Part shown: piece after piece, positions 29,601-36,625 of the stretch
Position numbering within the stretch: position 1 is the stretch's first letter
Layout of the letters: the number at the start of each line of letters is the position of its first letter
Origin: Anaerorudis cellulosivorans
GTDB lineage: Bacteria > Bacteroidota > Bacteroidia > Bacteroidales > Dysgonomonadaceae
NCBI RefSeq assembly: GCF_025943985.1
Contig: NZ_JAPCWE010000002.1
Coordinates: 124,001-188,000 of the forward strand
Direction: 5' to 3'
DNA length: 64,000 nucleotides
The notes under the pieces: model-generated
What the model was told of the DNA's origin: nothing
The model's database searches: none
What the model saw: only the letters and a program-made list of their open reading frames with translations
Made by a program: the position numbers and the translations under genes

Positions 29601-29867
29601 TTTAATGCTTTTCCGTTGATGAAGGTCAACCACCGTGGTATCATACATAAAACGAAATTCTGTTTGTTGCTCAATAGTCTCCAGAATTTCCTGAATAGGT
29701 CGATTTTCGATATCCAGACTTAATTTTGTCTCCTGTGCATAACTATCCGAAGCAAACACATTGGTAATACAAACGAACAGAAACAACAAAACCATCCGGC
29801 TTACTTTCCCGAATTTTGATCCCATCATCGCTTTTAAAAAGGGATTCGCACCATAATCTTTTTCCAT
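26613..29867 (-). CDS. SusC/RagA-family TonB-linked receptor with STN domain
   Basis: 1084 residues. Long signal region (about 1-45, ending near SDSYAQ), then an STN domain (about 47-120) that contacts the FecR anti-sigma protein, a carboxypeptidase-regulatory-like domain (LTVTGKVTDQSGQPLPGATIVVKG, about 137-215), a TonB box (VVAVGYGTMERREVTSS) and plug (LRGIASIKAG, GVILITTKQPKAG), followed by a large barrel ending in TWTLGIQLTF. It imports oligosaccharides together with the SusD protein. The STN domain and the adjacent FecR and ECF sigma genes show trans-envelope signalling. The barrel-coding part is AT-rich in places (27481-27540 is about 23% G+C), whereas the N-terminal part near 29400 is about 52%. 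Confidence 0.96.
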   Translation of the reverse strand: MEKDYGANPFLKAMMGSKFGKVSRMVLLFLFVCITNVFASDSYAQETKLSLDIENRPIQEILETIEQQTEFRFMYDTTVVDLHQRKSIKCKNQSVAKILDELFNDSGISYKIDDRQIALSRSEILNNYQQTTQQQLTVTGKVTDQSGQPLPGATIVVKGTTQGTVTDAEGNYSLSNVPVTATLVFSFVGMETQEINVANRTRIDVTLQEEAIALQEVVAVGYGTMERREVTSSITSIKSKDLIPGVAGNPLIAIQDKVTGLSIQSTNGTSPNAGTSLQLRGIASIKAGQGPLIVIDGVPGGSLSSVTSEDIQSIDVLKDASAGAIYGTRAAGGVILITTKQPKAGKMRLTYTTELTTETIRRRPEVLSAKEFVENGLGQDYGNETDWYDEVTVDFPFRQRHHINLNGGSETSKIYATFVASDQEGIALGDKRDEFGGRINANFDLLDNFVEIITHADYRKSSSERSHNGIFYQAIKLNPTLSPYDPDSPTGFNVWTGGWEYYNPVADIRLRDDLGYNDNFLGDVTLKLNLTPHLSTQAMVATRIGQWRDVYYESAQHKNSLDNNRDGYARQNYGQNSDKTFEWQTNYLNEFGNHVVNGVVGYSFQEFNGDGFDMNNADFPVDGIKAWDMGKGTYLSKGRAGMGSWKDPRERLIAFFGRGNYSYKDTYMITLSGRYEGSSKFYKDNRWGFFPAISAGWRISNESFMESFDFINDLKIRGGYGVTGNQNFDPGVATRMYSSDTWWLSNGEWIYTYGLAHNQNKNLQWEEKKEWNIGVDFTLFNNKLSGKFDIYNRTVDKMIYDVSVSVPPAIHDKTTMNVGSLKNTGWEGELAYNAVQTDKWSYNTVFRISHNKSVLESLWGSQTFWDRVGFPAPGSPGDAVRLYPGQEIGKFFVWRFAGFTEEGNWMLYDKDGNAFDVTKRTKTIDDKAFVGNAIPIVQMSWDHNISYKNWELYVLLTSWLGHDIFNTINMYFGLPNVEEQNVLKDAFKKHKNVKGEKELCDYWIEDGDFLKLKNVTLRYNFNTSSVKFLQNASVYLSGRDLFTLTSYSGMEPESNINGLDPGFEWFNNLYPRTQTWTLGIQLTF

Positions 29868-30037
29868 GTTAACTTTTTGTTTTGTTTTTAATGATTAAAA
29901 ATCACATTCTTTTTTATTTGTAAATTAGACTAATAAAATACTACTGAGAGACATTGCCTTCTCAGCATCTTGCCATGTATTCGGCTGTTTTTCATTTTTC
30001 GAAATATATGCTTTTCATAACCAAATGTTTTTAGGGT

Positions 30038-31057
30038 TCAACATGTTATTTTTTTTGAAATGATGACTTTGGGAAGTGATGCCGAATCGGAATTATGTTG
30101 AATCCGACATTTCACCGGGCAGGAATATTCGATGAGCCTGAACAGTTGTTCGTAGCTTTCACTTTGAATAGTACCCGTAAAAATAGATTCGTATACCGTT
30201 TCGTCCGTTACTTCAATATCGATATTATACCACCTTTTCAGCTTTTCAAAAACCGTTTTTATCGGTTCGTTTTTAAATACCAACATGCCGTTTTTCCATG
30301 AAGCATATTGTGAAACGTCAAATTCATCTACGTGAATAGTATTTTGCGTCAAGTCATAAGCAGCCAATTCCCCCGGTTTCAGGGTATAGTCGAACGATTC
30401 GATCCGGTTATGAGACAATGCCACTTTGCCCGATTCAAGCGCTACACAGACTTTCCCAGTTTCGGGATACGCATTAATATCGAATTCCGTTCCCAATACC
30501 GACACCACAACATCGTTGCAGTGAACATCAAAAGGCAATTTTTCATTATGGGCAACCTTAAAAAAAGCTTCGCCATTCAGGATGACTTCTCTGCGATGTT
30601 CAGAAAAATTATCGCGGTACGTGAGCGTCGTTCCCGAATTCATCCAAACAATCGAGCTGTCGGGCAAAACAACCTGCGATCGCTGGCCGTTTTGGGTAAT
30701 TACAGTAACGGTTCTGCTGTTGAAAGCCCTTTCATCACTGCTCTTTTTATGAGAAAAGAAGAAAATCGACCCCAACACAAGGATCAGCATGGCTGCATAA
30801 GGCAACAACCGGTTAAAAGTGCGTTTGATTTCAAGCGATTTCCTGTGTTTGAGACCTTTACGGATGTTTTCGAGCATCTTTTCGGAATCCACGGGAATAT
30901 CTTCATCAACATAGGCAGAAAGACGGTTCTCGTCAAACAACCGACCTATTTCGTTCTGCCCTTTTTCGCTATTTAACCACAGAAACAACTTCTTCAGGTC
31001 TTCTTCCGAATACGAACCGGAAAAAAATCGGCGTATTGTTTCTTTAAAATTATCCAT
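30038..31057 (-). CDS. FecR-family anti-sigma factor
   Basis: 339 residues. The cytoplasmic N-terminal part (1-83) would hold the sigma factor; one membrane helix lies at about 84-102 (LLPYAAMLILVLGSIFFF); the periplasmic FecR domain follows (VITQNGQRSQVVLPDSSIVWMNSGT, LNGEAFFKVAHNEKLPFDV, VLGTEFDINAYPE), and a C-terminal domain (FKNEPIKTVFEKLKRWYNIDIEV) resembles the part that meets the receptor STN domain. It relays receptor occupancy to the ECF sigma factor encoded upstream. The 216-base gap to the sigma gene contains a duplicated sequence (31188-31213 and 31256-31281). Confidence 0.94.
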   Translation of the reverse strand: MDNFKETIRRFFSGSYSEEDLKKLFLWLNSEKGQNEIGRLFDENRLSAYVDEDIPVDSEKMLENIRKGLKHRKSLEIKRTFNRLLPYAAMLILVLGSIFFFSHKKSSDERAFNSRTVTVITQNGQRSQVVLPDSSIVWMNSGTTLTYRDNFSEHRREVILNGEAFFKVAHNEKLPFDVHCNDVVVSVLGTEFDINAYPETGKVCVALESGKVALSHNRIESFDYTLKPGELAAYDLTQNTIHVDEFDVSQYASWKNGMLVFKNEPIKTVFEKLKRWYNIDIEVTDETVYESIFTGTIQSESYEQLFRLIEYSCPVKCRIQHNSDSASLPKVIISKKITC

Positions 31058-31187
31058 TTCGAGGGTGTTTTATATCAATACACTTCAAAAGACAAAAACT
31101 ATGACGCTGTTCGCAAAAAAATTTGAAAAAAATGCAATAAAAAAACCTTCCGGCAGATTCGCCCGACTTTATAACAGACTATATAAT

Positions 31188-31281
31188 TAGGAGATAGAAT
31201 AAATCTTAACTTGAAAAATATATCAGTGGGCTCACTGAAGAGGAAAAAATATACGTAGGAGACAAAATAAATCTTAACCTG
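31188..31281. repeat. Imperfect 26-bp direct repeat at the sigma-factor 3' end
   Basis: 31188-31213 and 31256-31281 match at 23 of 26 positions (both begin TAGGAGA and contain AATAAATCTTAAC). The second copy contains the stop codon of the sigma gene; the first lies in the gap before fecR. It may be a short duplication or a repeated binding site in front of fecR. Confidence 0.55.
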
Positions 31282-31849
31282 CCAAAAGGCAGATCAGGAG
31301 CAAGCCATACTTCTTGAGTTCGTCTTTTAGATAGGTGTTGGCTTTGAGCAACTGACTGTCCACCGTGATAACCGAAATTCCCAATTTTTCCGAAATCTCT
31401 TTTCGAGACAATCCCTCAACCTTTCTCATCATGAAAACTTCTCTCCTCCTCGGCGGCATTCCCTCGATAATGAGTCGTATTATTTCGCGTGTTTCTTTAA
31501 AAATAACGTAATCGTCCGTCTTACCCGACTCCACTTCGTTAATGAGTTGAAAATGGTCTTCGAAAACCCTGCGGTTGACTTTTTCGCGGGTAAAATTCAA
31601 AAATGTATTTTTGGCGATTTTAAAAAGAAAAGCATCAAACGAATACCCTTCAATAAATTCTTCTCTTTTTTCCCATATCTTAATAAAGCTTTCCTGCACA
31701 ATCTCTTCTGCATCTTCTTTCGAATCGAGAAGACGCATCAAATAGGCATATAATTTTTTGTGATATCGCTCGAAGAGCTTTTCAAAAGCTTTCTGGTCGC
31801 CATTTTTGAAAGCCCTTATCAGCAATATTTCATTTTCATTAATGTCCAT
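31274..31849 (-). CDS. RNA polymerase ECF sigma factor
   Basis: 191 residues. Region 2 is FEKLFERYHKKLYAYLMRLL with EDAEEIVQESFIKIWEKRE, and region 4 is MPPRRREVFMMRKVEGLSRKEISEKLGISVITVDSQL. The region-4 helix-turn-helix and size fit the Bacteroidetes FecI-like group that drives SusC/SusD genes. It precedes FecR and SusC in the same direction, so the order is sigma, anti-sigma, receptor, binder. A TACCTTTG box on the minus strand (31880-31887) lies about 30 bases upstream, so basal expression is likely from the housekeeping sigma factor. The C-terminus is Leu-rich (LLLICLLAG), somewhat unusual. Confidence 0.95.
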   Translation of the reverse strand: MDINENEILLIRAFKNGDQKAFEKLFERYHKKLYAYLMRLLDSKEDAEEIVQESFIKIWEKREEFIEGYSFDAFLFKIAKNTFLNFTREKVNRRVFEDHFQLINEVESGKTDDYVIFKETREIIRLIIEGMPPRRREVFMMRKVEGLSRKEISEKLGISVITVDSQLLKANTYLKDELKKYGLLLICLLAG

Positions 31850-31879
31850 TCAATAATTTTAGGTATTATGAGATGCCGA

Positions 31880-31887
31880 CAAAGGTA
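31880..31887 (-). promoter_or_regulatory. -7 promoter box for the ECF sigma gene
   Basis: Plus strand CAAAGGTA, read as TACCTTTG on the minus strand, about 30 bases before the sigma-factor start codon. Confidence 0.6.
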
Positions 31888-31985
31888 GAGAATTATTTTT
31901 GAAAATTCACAAAAGGCTATTCCTAAGTATATCGATTAGGTATAACAGATTGATTCACAATTAACTATTGGGAATCATTTTCATC

Positions 31986-32636
31986 TCACGGAGCTAAGCG
32001 ACGCATAATCCACTCCCTATCTGCCTTAAAATAAGCAATGCGATCATGAAGGCGGTTCGGCCTTCCTTGCCAGAATTCGACGAGGATGGGACGAATAAGA
32101 AAGCCACCCCAGTTTTGGGGACGAGGGATGGGTTTCCCCTGAAATTTTTTTGCGAATTGCAGGAACCGTTCGTCCAATTCGTTGCGATCATTCAACAGGT
32201 TACTTTGAGCAGAAGCCCAAGTGCCAAGCTTGGATGCGCGCGGTCGGGAATCGAAATAAGCGTCGGATTCTTCCGGTGATATTTTTTCTACTTGACCTTC
32301 GATGCGTATCTGACGTTCAATCTCATGCCAGTCGAACACTACTGCAGCAAAAGGATTTGCCGTCAACTCGCGACCCTTACGACTCTCGTAATTGGTAAAA
32401 AACACAAATCCGTCCTCGTTTACTTCTTTCAAAAGCACCGTACGCGCCGATGGTTTCCCCTCGGGTGTGGCCGTAGCCAAAACCATGGCATTGGGTTCGG
32501 GAATACCCGATTCAACCGCATCAGTCATCCATCGGTTGAACTGCAAAATCGGATCTTGCATCATCTCTTCCTCCCGCAACGGATCTGCTTTATATTCTTT
32601 TCGAAAACCGCTAAATTGAGTATACATCGCATTCAA
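31986..32636 (-). CDS. pdxH: Pyridoxine/pyridoxamine 5'-phosphate oxidase
   Basis: 216 residues. FMN enzyme that makes pyridoxal 5'-phosphate. Family features: EPNAMVLATATPEGKPSARTVLLKEV, VFFTNYESRKGRELTANP, RIEGQVEKISPEESDAYFDSRPRASKLGTWAS, and the C-terminal PRPQNWGGFLIRPILVEFWQGRPNRLHDR with the active-site Arg-Leu-His, ending MRRLAP. Either Met1 or Met4 could start the protein; both fit. The next gene upstream is divergent across a 656-base gap. PLP made here is needed by the tryptophanase-like enzyme at the left edge, but that is a general link only. Confidence 0.96.
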   Translation of the reverse strand: MNAMYTQFSGFRKEYKADPLREEEMMQDPILQFNRWMTDAVESGIPEPNAMVLATATPEGKPSARTVLLKEVNEDGFVFFTNYESRKGRELTANPFAAVVFDWHEIERQIRIEGQVEKISPEESDAYFDSRPRASKLGTWASAQSNLLNDRNELDERFLQFAKKFQGKPIPRPQNWGGFLIRPILVEFWQGRPNRLHDRIAYFKADREWIMRRLAP

Positions 32637-32770
32637 AAGGTTAGTTACACTTTATAAACCATTTCTCCGCATTTTGGTTTACATTTCCGTCTGTTTCTTC
32701 ACTTCACCATTCCATCATATACGCGACTTGGTTCAAAATTAAACAGGTATCACGATACCGATTTCGCTTC

Positions 32771-32803
32771 TTCTTCGCTCTTTCTTCGCTCTTCCTTCGC
32801 TTC
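32771..32803. repeat. 11-bp-period array 1 (TTCTTCGCTCT units)
   Basis: Three adjacent 11-base units: TTCTTCGCTCT at 32771 and 32782, and TCCTTCGCTTC at 32793, with a degenerate unit before them. It lies in the 656-base gap between pdxH and the LolD-like gene. A 69-codon minus-strand reading frame crosses it but is low-complexity and not believed. Confidence 0.75.
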
Positions 32804-32905
32804 AAAGCAGGGACAACAACACCGGATTCCATACGTTCGGGGTAAGACAAACCTACGTCTTTCCCGCATGTAGAAAGGGATACAGAGGCAAAGCCGGAGC
32901 AAACT

Positions 32906-32982
32906 TTATGCAAAGGTGATGCAAGGCTGATGCAAGCATGGTGCAGCCTTGGTACGGCCTTGGTGCGAGGATGGTGCTGCTC
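32906..32982. repeat. 11-bp-period array 2 (TGRTGC units, seven copies)
   Basis: Seven contiguous 11-base units at 32906, 32917, 32928, 32939, 32950, 32961 and 32972. All but the first begin TG(A/G)T(G/A)C; examples are TGATGCAAGGC, TGATGCAAGCA, TGGTGCAGCCT and TGGTACGGCCT. The first five bases are conserved and the rest drift. The pitch is close to one helical turn. Two arrays of the same period but unrelated sequence lie within about 210 bases. Confidence 0.8.
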
Positions 32983-33030
32983 TTCGGAAAATAATCGGGG
33001 GAATTATGTCGCCCGAATAATAACATTTAT

Positions 33031-33038
33031 TATCTTTG
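33031..33038 (+). promoter_or_regulatory. -7 promoter box upstream of the LolD-like gene
   Basis: TATCTTTG, an exact TAnnTTTG match. It would leave an unusually long leader of about 250 bases before the ATG at 33293. Confidence 0.5.
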
Positions 33039-33051
33039 TCGGATAGGATGA

Positions 33052-33306
33052 GACATTGTCGTCGATCGAACAACGGTTTGCCGAACGAAAATAAACCTGT
33101 ACGAAAAAGTCGAGGTTCACAAAGCAGTCGAGAAGGTCACTAACAAGAACATCGGGCAAGATGATTTTCATGTGACGGCTGTTGGCATCGGAACAGCAGT
33201 TAACGGCAACAAGAAAGCCACACGAGATAATTTCCATGCCGGGATCATGATGTCCAAAAGACCGACAATAGTCTCGGAAAGAAAAATAATTCATGATAAA
33301 AGTTGA
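33052..33306 (+). other. Open, ATG-poor frame in the leader of the LolD-like gene
   Basis: One plus-strand frame stays open for about 84 codons between the promoter box at 33031 and the start of the ABC gene, which it overlaps by 14 bases. It contains plausible protein-like stretches (EVHKAVEKVTNKN, QDDFHVTAVGIGTAVNGNK) but no in-frame ATG before 33240. I do not recognise it. It could be a small gene with an unusual start, a decayed gene, or chance within a long leader. The opposite strand is also open here. Confidence 0.25.
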
Positions 33307-33976
33307 AAAGATATACAAAAGTTTTGGCAATCTTCAGGTATTGAAAGGTGTCGATTTGGAAGTCAACAAAGGTGAAATTGTATCCATTGTCGGTCCCAGT
33401 GGTGCAGGTAAAACCACGTTGCTGATGATTATGGGAACCCTCGAAAAGGCCGATGCGGGAAAAGTATATTTTAACGATAATGATCTGGGTCGGCTCGAAG
33501 AGAAGGAACTTTCCGATTTTCGCAACAAGAATATCGGCTTCGTATTTCAGTTTCATCAATTGTTGCCCGAATTTACCGCATTGGAAAACGTAATGATTCC
33601 GGCGCTAATCGGGAACCGTAAACGCAGCGAAGCAGAGAAAAAAGCCAAAGAGTTGCTACACATGATGGGACTCACGGGCAGAATGGATCATAAACCAGCC
33701 GAACTCTCGGGAGGTGAGAAACAACGCGTGGCCGTGGCCCGAGCGCTAATTAACGATCCGCTGGTGGTTTTGGCCGACGAACCGTCGGGCAGTCTGGACA
33801 CCCAAAACAAAGCCGAACTTCACCGGTTGTTTTTCGAGTTACGCGACAAACTCAACCAAACGTTCGTTATTGTCACTCACGACGAACAGTTGGCCTCGCT
33901 CACCGACAGGACCATTCACCTGCAAGACGGCAAGATTTTTCAACCTGAGCAACTGTTATCCCAAAAACAAACCTGA
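33293..33976 (+). CDS. LolD-like ABC transporter ATP-binding protein
   Basis: 227 residues forming a complete nucleotide-binding domain: Walker [11 protein letters not shown]-loop [23 protein letters not shown], signature LSGGEKQR, Walker [11 protein letters not shown], and the switch His in VTHDE. The sequence is of the LolD/MacB/FtsE group; the [16 protein letters not shown] stretch is especially LolD-like, so lipoprotein release to the outer membrane is the likely role. No permease (LolC/E) gene is adjacent, so it must work with one encoded elsewhere. The S9 peptidase gene begins 15 bases downstream and is probably co-transcribed. Confidence 0.9.
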   Translation: MIKVEKIYKSFGNLQVLKGVDLEVNKGEIVSIVGPSGAGKTTLLMIMGTLEKADAGKVYFNDNDLGRLEEKELSDFRNKNIGFVFQFHQLLPEFTALENVMIPALIGNRKRSEAEKKAKELLHMMGLTGRMDHKPAELSGGEKQRVAVARALINDPLVVLADEPSGSLDTQNKAELHRLFFELRDKLNQTFVIVTHDEQLASLTDRTIHLQDGKIFQPEQLLSQKQT

Positions 33977-33991
33977 AAAAAACGTCCTTTT

Positions 33992-36103
33992 ATGAAAAGA
34001 AAATCAACGATTATCGCATATATGTTAGCAGGAGCATTGGTGCTGTCATGCACGACAAACACGCAAAACTCGGACAACAAATCCGAGAAGGAAGAAATCA
34101 TAGGGAAGTCGTCTCCCAAGATAGAAAACGGCATTATGACGCCGGAGGTGCTGTACAGCTTTGGACGGATTGGCGAAATGCAGGTTTCGCCCGACAAATC
34201 GCGCATCGTTTATGAGGTTACTTATGTGAGTATACCACAAAATAAAACGAATACCGAGCTTTTCGTGATGAGAACCGACGGATCGGAGAAAAAACAACTA
34301 ACCCGTTCCAATTCCCGCGAGAGCAACCCCCGCTGGATAAACGGCGGGAAAAAGATCGCTTTTCTGAGCGATAAAGACGGTACGTCTCAACTTTGGATCA
34401 TGAACATCGACGGAAGCGATGAGGAGAAAATCTCCGATATCGAAGGCGGAATCGGAGGTTTCTCGTTTTCACCCGACGAAAAGAAAGTGTTGTTCGTCAA
34501 AAACGTAAAGACACAACCCACGGCTGCCGACCGCTATCCTGATTTGCCTGAAGCCTCGGGACGAATTATCGACGACCTGATGTACAAGCATTGGGATCAA
34601 TGGGTAACGGAAGTGCCTCACCCGTTCGTGGCTGATTTTTCGGAAGGGAAATTACAAAATGCCAAGGATATACTGGAAGGCGAACCTTACGAATCGCCCA
34701 TGCTGCCTTTCGGCGGAATGGAACAGCTGGCATGGAGCCCCGACAGTAAAATGATTGCCTATACCTGTCGCAAAAAAACAGGCAAAGAATACGCCCTATC
34801 CACCAATTCCGATATTTATCTATATCGTGTGGAAAGCGGCGAAACCCTCAACATTACGGAAGGCATGTCGGGTTACGACACCAATCCGCAATTTTCACCC
34901 GACGGAAAATATATCGCCTGGCAAAGCATGGAGCGCGAGGGTTACGAGTCGGACAAAAACCGCCTTTTCGTGATGGATCTGCAAACAAAAGAAAAAACCT
35001 ACGTCACCGAAAATTTCGATTACAATACCGATGCTTTCATATGGAATACCGATAATACCACGTTATTTATCGTCGCCTGCGTGAAAGCCAAAACGCAACT
35101 TTTTGCGGCAGACCGCACGACGAAAGAGGTTAAACCGATTACCGAAGGAGTTCACGACTACGTTTCGGTGGCATTGGGTGAAGCGGGGAAATTGATTGCC
35201 AAACGCCATTCCATGTCGCAACCCGATGAGATCTACGCGGTGGATATTGCCTCGGGAAAAGCCGTTGAGCTTTCGTTCGAAAATAAAGAAATTCTCGACC
35301 AACTGACCATGGGAAAAGTGGAAGAACGATGGATAAAAACCACCGACGGCAAACAAATGCACACCTGGGTAATCTATCCGCCCCGTTTCGATTCGACCCA
35401 AGTTTATCCCGCCATACTCTATTGTCAGGGTGGACCGCAGAATACGGTCAGCCAGTTCTGGTCGTACCGGTGGAATCTTCAACTGATGGCAGCCAACGGT
35501 TATATCGTGGTAGCACCCAATCGTCGCGGCGTTCCCGGTTTCGGCATGGAATGGTTGGAACAGATCAGCGGCGATTATGGAGGACAAAACATGAGGGATT
35601 ATCTCTCCGCCATCGATGCCTTAGCCAACGAACCCTATGTGGACGAAAACCGGTTGGGATGTACGGGCGCAAGTTACGGCGGTTTTTCGGTATATTGGCT
35701 TGCCGGAAATCACAACAAACGCTTCAAGGCCTTTCTCGCTCATGCCGGTATCTTTAATCTGGAAGCCCAATACCTCGAAACCGAAGAAATGTGGTTTGCC
35801 AACTGGGATTTGGGTGGGCCGTTCTGGGATAAATCGAATCCGGTGGCCCAACGCTCTTTTGCCAATTCACCCCACCGTTTCGTGGACAAATGGGATACAC
35901 CCATCATGATTTCGCACGGCGAGCTGGATTATCGTATTCTTGCATCGCAGGGGATGATGGCGTTCAATGCCGCACAACTGCGGGGAATCCCTTCACGGTT
36001 ATTGATTTATCCGGACGAAAATCACTGGATTACAAAACCCCAAAATGCCATTTTGTTTCAGCGCGAGTTTGCCCGGTGGTTCGATGAATGGCTGAAGAAA
36101 TGA
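33992..36103 (+). CDS. S9-family dipeptidyl peptidase (DPP5-like) lipoprotein
   Basis: 703 residues with lipobox LVLSC (Cys at residue 20). The N-terminal part is a beta-propeller with TolB/PD40-type repeats (WINGGKKIAFLSDKDGTSQLWIMN, FSFSPDEKKVLFV, QFSPDGKYIAWQS). The C-terminal alpha/beta hydrolase carries nucleophile Ser561 in GASYGGFS, Asp646 in HGELDYRI and His678 in DENHWI, the spacing of prolyl oligopeptidase relatives. It most resembles DPP5 of Porphyromonas, which removes dipeptides in the periplasm for use as carbon and nitrogen source. With the OPT transporter it supports a peptide-using lifestyle. Confidence 0.92.
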   Translation: MKRKSTIIAYMLAGALVLSCTTNTQNSDNKSEKEEIIGKSSPKIENGIMTPEVLYSFGRIGEMQVSPDKSRIVYEVTYVSIPQNKTNTELFVMRTDGSEKKQLTRSNSRESNPRWINGGKKIAFLSDKDGTSQLWIMNIDGSDEEKISDIEGGIGGFSFSPDEKKVLFVKNVKTQPTAADRYPDLPEASGRIIDDLMYKHWDQWVTEVPHPFVADFSEGKLQNAKDILEGEPYESPMLPFGGMEQLAWSPDSKMIAYTCRKKTGKEYALSTNSDIYLYRVESGETLNITEGMSGYDTNPQFSPDGKYIAWQSMEREGYESDKNRLFVMDLQTKEKTYVTENFDYNTDAFIWNTDNTTLFIVACVKAKTQLFAADRTTKEVKPITEGVHDYVSVALGEAGKLIAKRHSMSQPDEIYAVDIASGKAVELSFENKEILDQLTMGKVEERWIKTTDGKQMHTWVIYPPRFDSTQVYPAILYCQGGPQNTVSQFWSYRWNLQLMAANGYIVVAPNRRGVPGFGMEWLEQISGDYGGQNMRDYLSAIDALANEPYVDENRLGCTGASYGGFSVYWLAGNHNKRFKAFLAHAGIFNLEAQYLETEEMWFANWDLGGPFWDKSNPVAQRSFANSPHRFVDKWDTPIMISHGELDYRILASQGMMAFNAAQLRGIPSRLLIYPDENHWITKPQNAILFQREFARWFDEWLKK

Positions 36104-36154
36104 TATTCGTTGAAAAATTCTCTGCAAATCTTTTTGGGATTAAGAAAATATAAT

Positions 36155-36162
36155 TACCTTTG
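36155..36162 (+). promoter_or_regulatory. tRNA-Asp promoter -7 box
   Basis: TACCTTTG, with TTTG at 36133-36136 as a plausible -33 element 18 bases upstream. The box and following bases (TTTGCACTCGCT) are shared with the tRNA-Pro promoter at 46991. Confidence 0.65.
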
Positions 36163-36194
36163 CACTCGCTATCGAAAAACAGATGGCGATCGTT

Positions 36195-36269
36195 GGTGCG
36201 GTAGTTCAGCTTGGTTAGAATACATGCCTGTCACGCATGGGGTCGCGGGTTCAAGTCCCGTCCGCACCG
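36195..36269 (+). tRNA. tRNA-Asp (GTC)
   Basis: The acceptor stem GGTGCGG (36195-36201) pairs with CCGCACC (36262-36268), with G as discriminator at 36269. The anticodon stem CATGC/GCATG encloses the loop CTGTCAC, giving anticodon GTC. The T-arm contains GGTTCAAGTCC. CCA is not encoded. Confidence 0.97.
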
Positions 36270-36326
36270 CAAAAGAATTTACTGAAAGAATCGTACCTTA
36301 AAAGAATTTTTGTATTTACAGATAAA

Positions 36327-36360
36327 CGTCGTAATAGCACACCCCATTATGGCGTTTTTT
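36327..36360 (+). terminator. Intrinsic terminator after tRNA-Asp
   Basis: CGTCGTAAT (36327-36335) pairs with ATTATGGCG (36346-36354) in nine pairs, two of them G-U, around a ten-base loop. Six T follow immediately. Confidence 0.7.
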
Positions 36361-36390
36361 ATTTATCTCACCCTCCCCATTTGTGTAAGC

Positions 36391-36498
36391 AAAGGATTTT
36401 TTGTACATTTCCCCTTTATGCGATACTTAATATAAGACCTATAGACCGTTTATGTGGAACATCTATAAAAAGAATTTTTTGTACATACCCCTTTATGC
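36391..36498. repeat. Imperfect 30-bp direct repeat before mutS
   Basis: 36391-36421 and 36468-36498 both read AAAG(G/A)ATTTTTTGTACAT followed by CCCCTTTATGC, 77 bases apart. They lie in the 356-base gap between tRNA-Asp and mutS. Apart from this repeat, the tRNA terminator and the promoter element at 36566, I see nothing in the gap. Confidence 0.55.
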
Positions 36499-36565
36499 CC
36501 CTTATGCAAACAACTATAAAAACCGACTCGACTTGTTCGAACGGAATTTTCATGCCTCAGTATGT

Positions 36566-36591
36566 AAATTGAAAATTATCATGTAAATTTG
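36566..36591 (+). promoter_or_regulatory. Promoter element upstream of mutS, identical to that of aspS
   Basis: The same 26 bases as 21701-21726, ending with the -7 box TAAATTTG (36584-36591), again exactly 35 bases before the start codon. The sequence between element and start differs entirely from that of aspS. Confidence 0.65.
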
Positions 36592-36625
36592 TTCATCCGA
36601 AAATCCGGAGAACAAACCTGTAGTT

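Noticed and set aside
32704-32913. 69-codon minus-strand reading frame between pdxH and the LolD-like gene
   Set aside because: Its sequence is largely the translation of the 11-bp array (RRKSEERAKKKR), with no conserved domain visible.
32906-32982. CRISPR array
   Set aside because: Units are 11 bases, contiguous and degenerate, with no spacers and no cas genes in the window.
36195-36625. Genomic island inserted at tRNA-Asp
   Set aside because: No integrase, and mutS follows within 360 bases; only short repeats are present.
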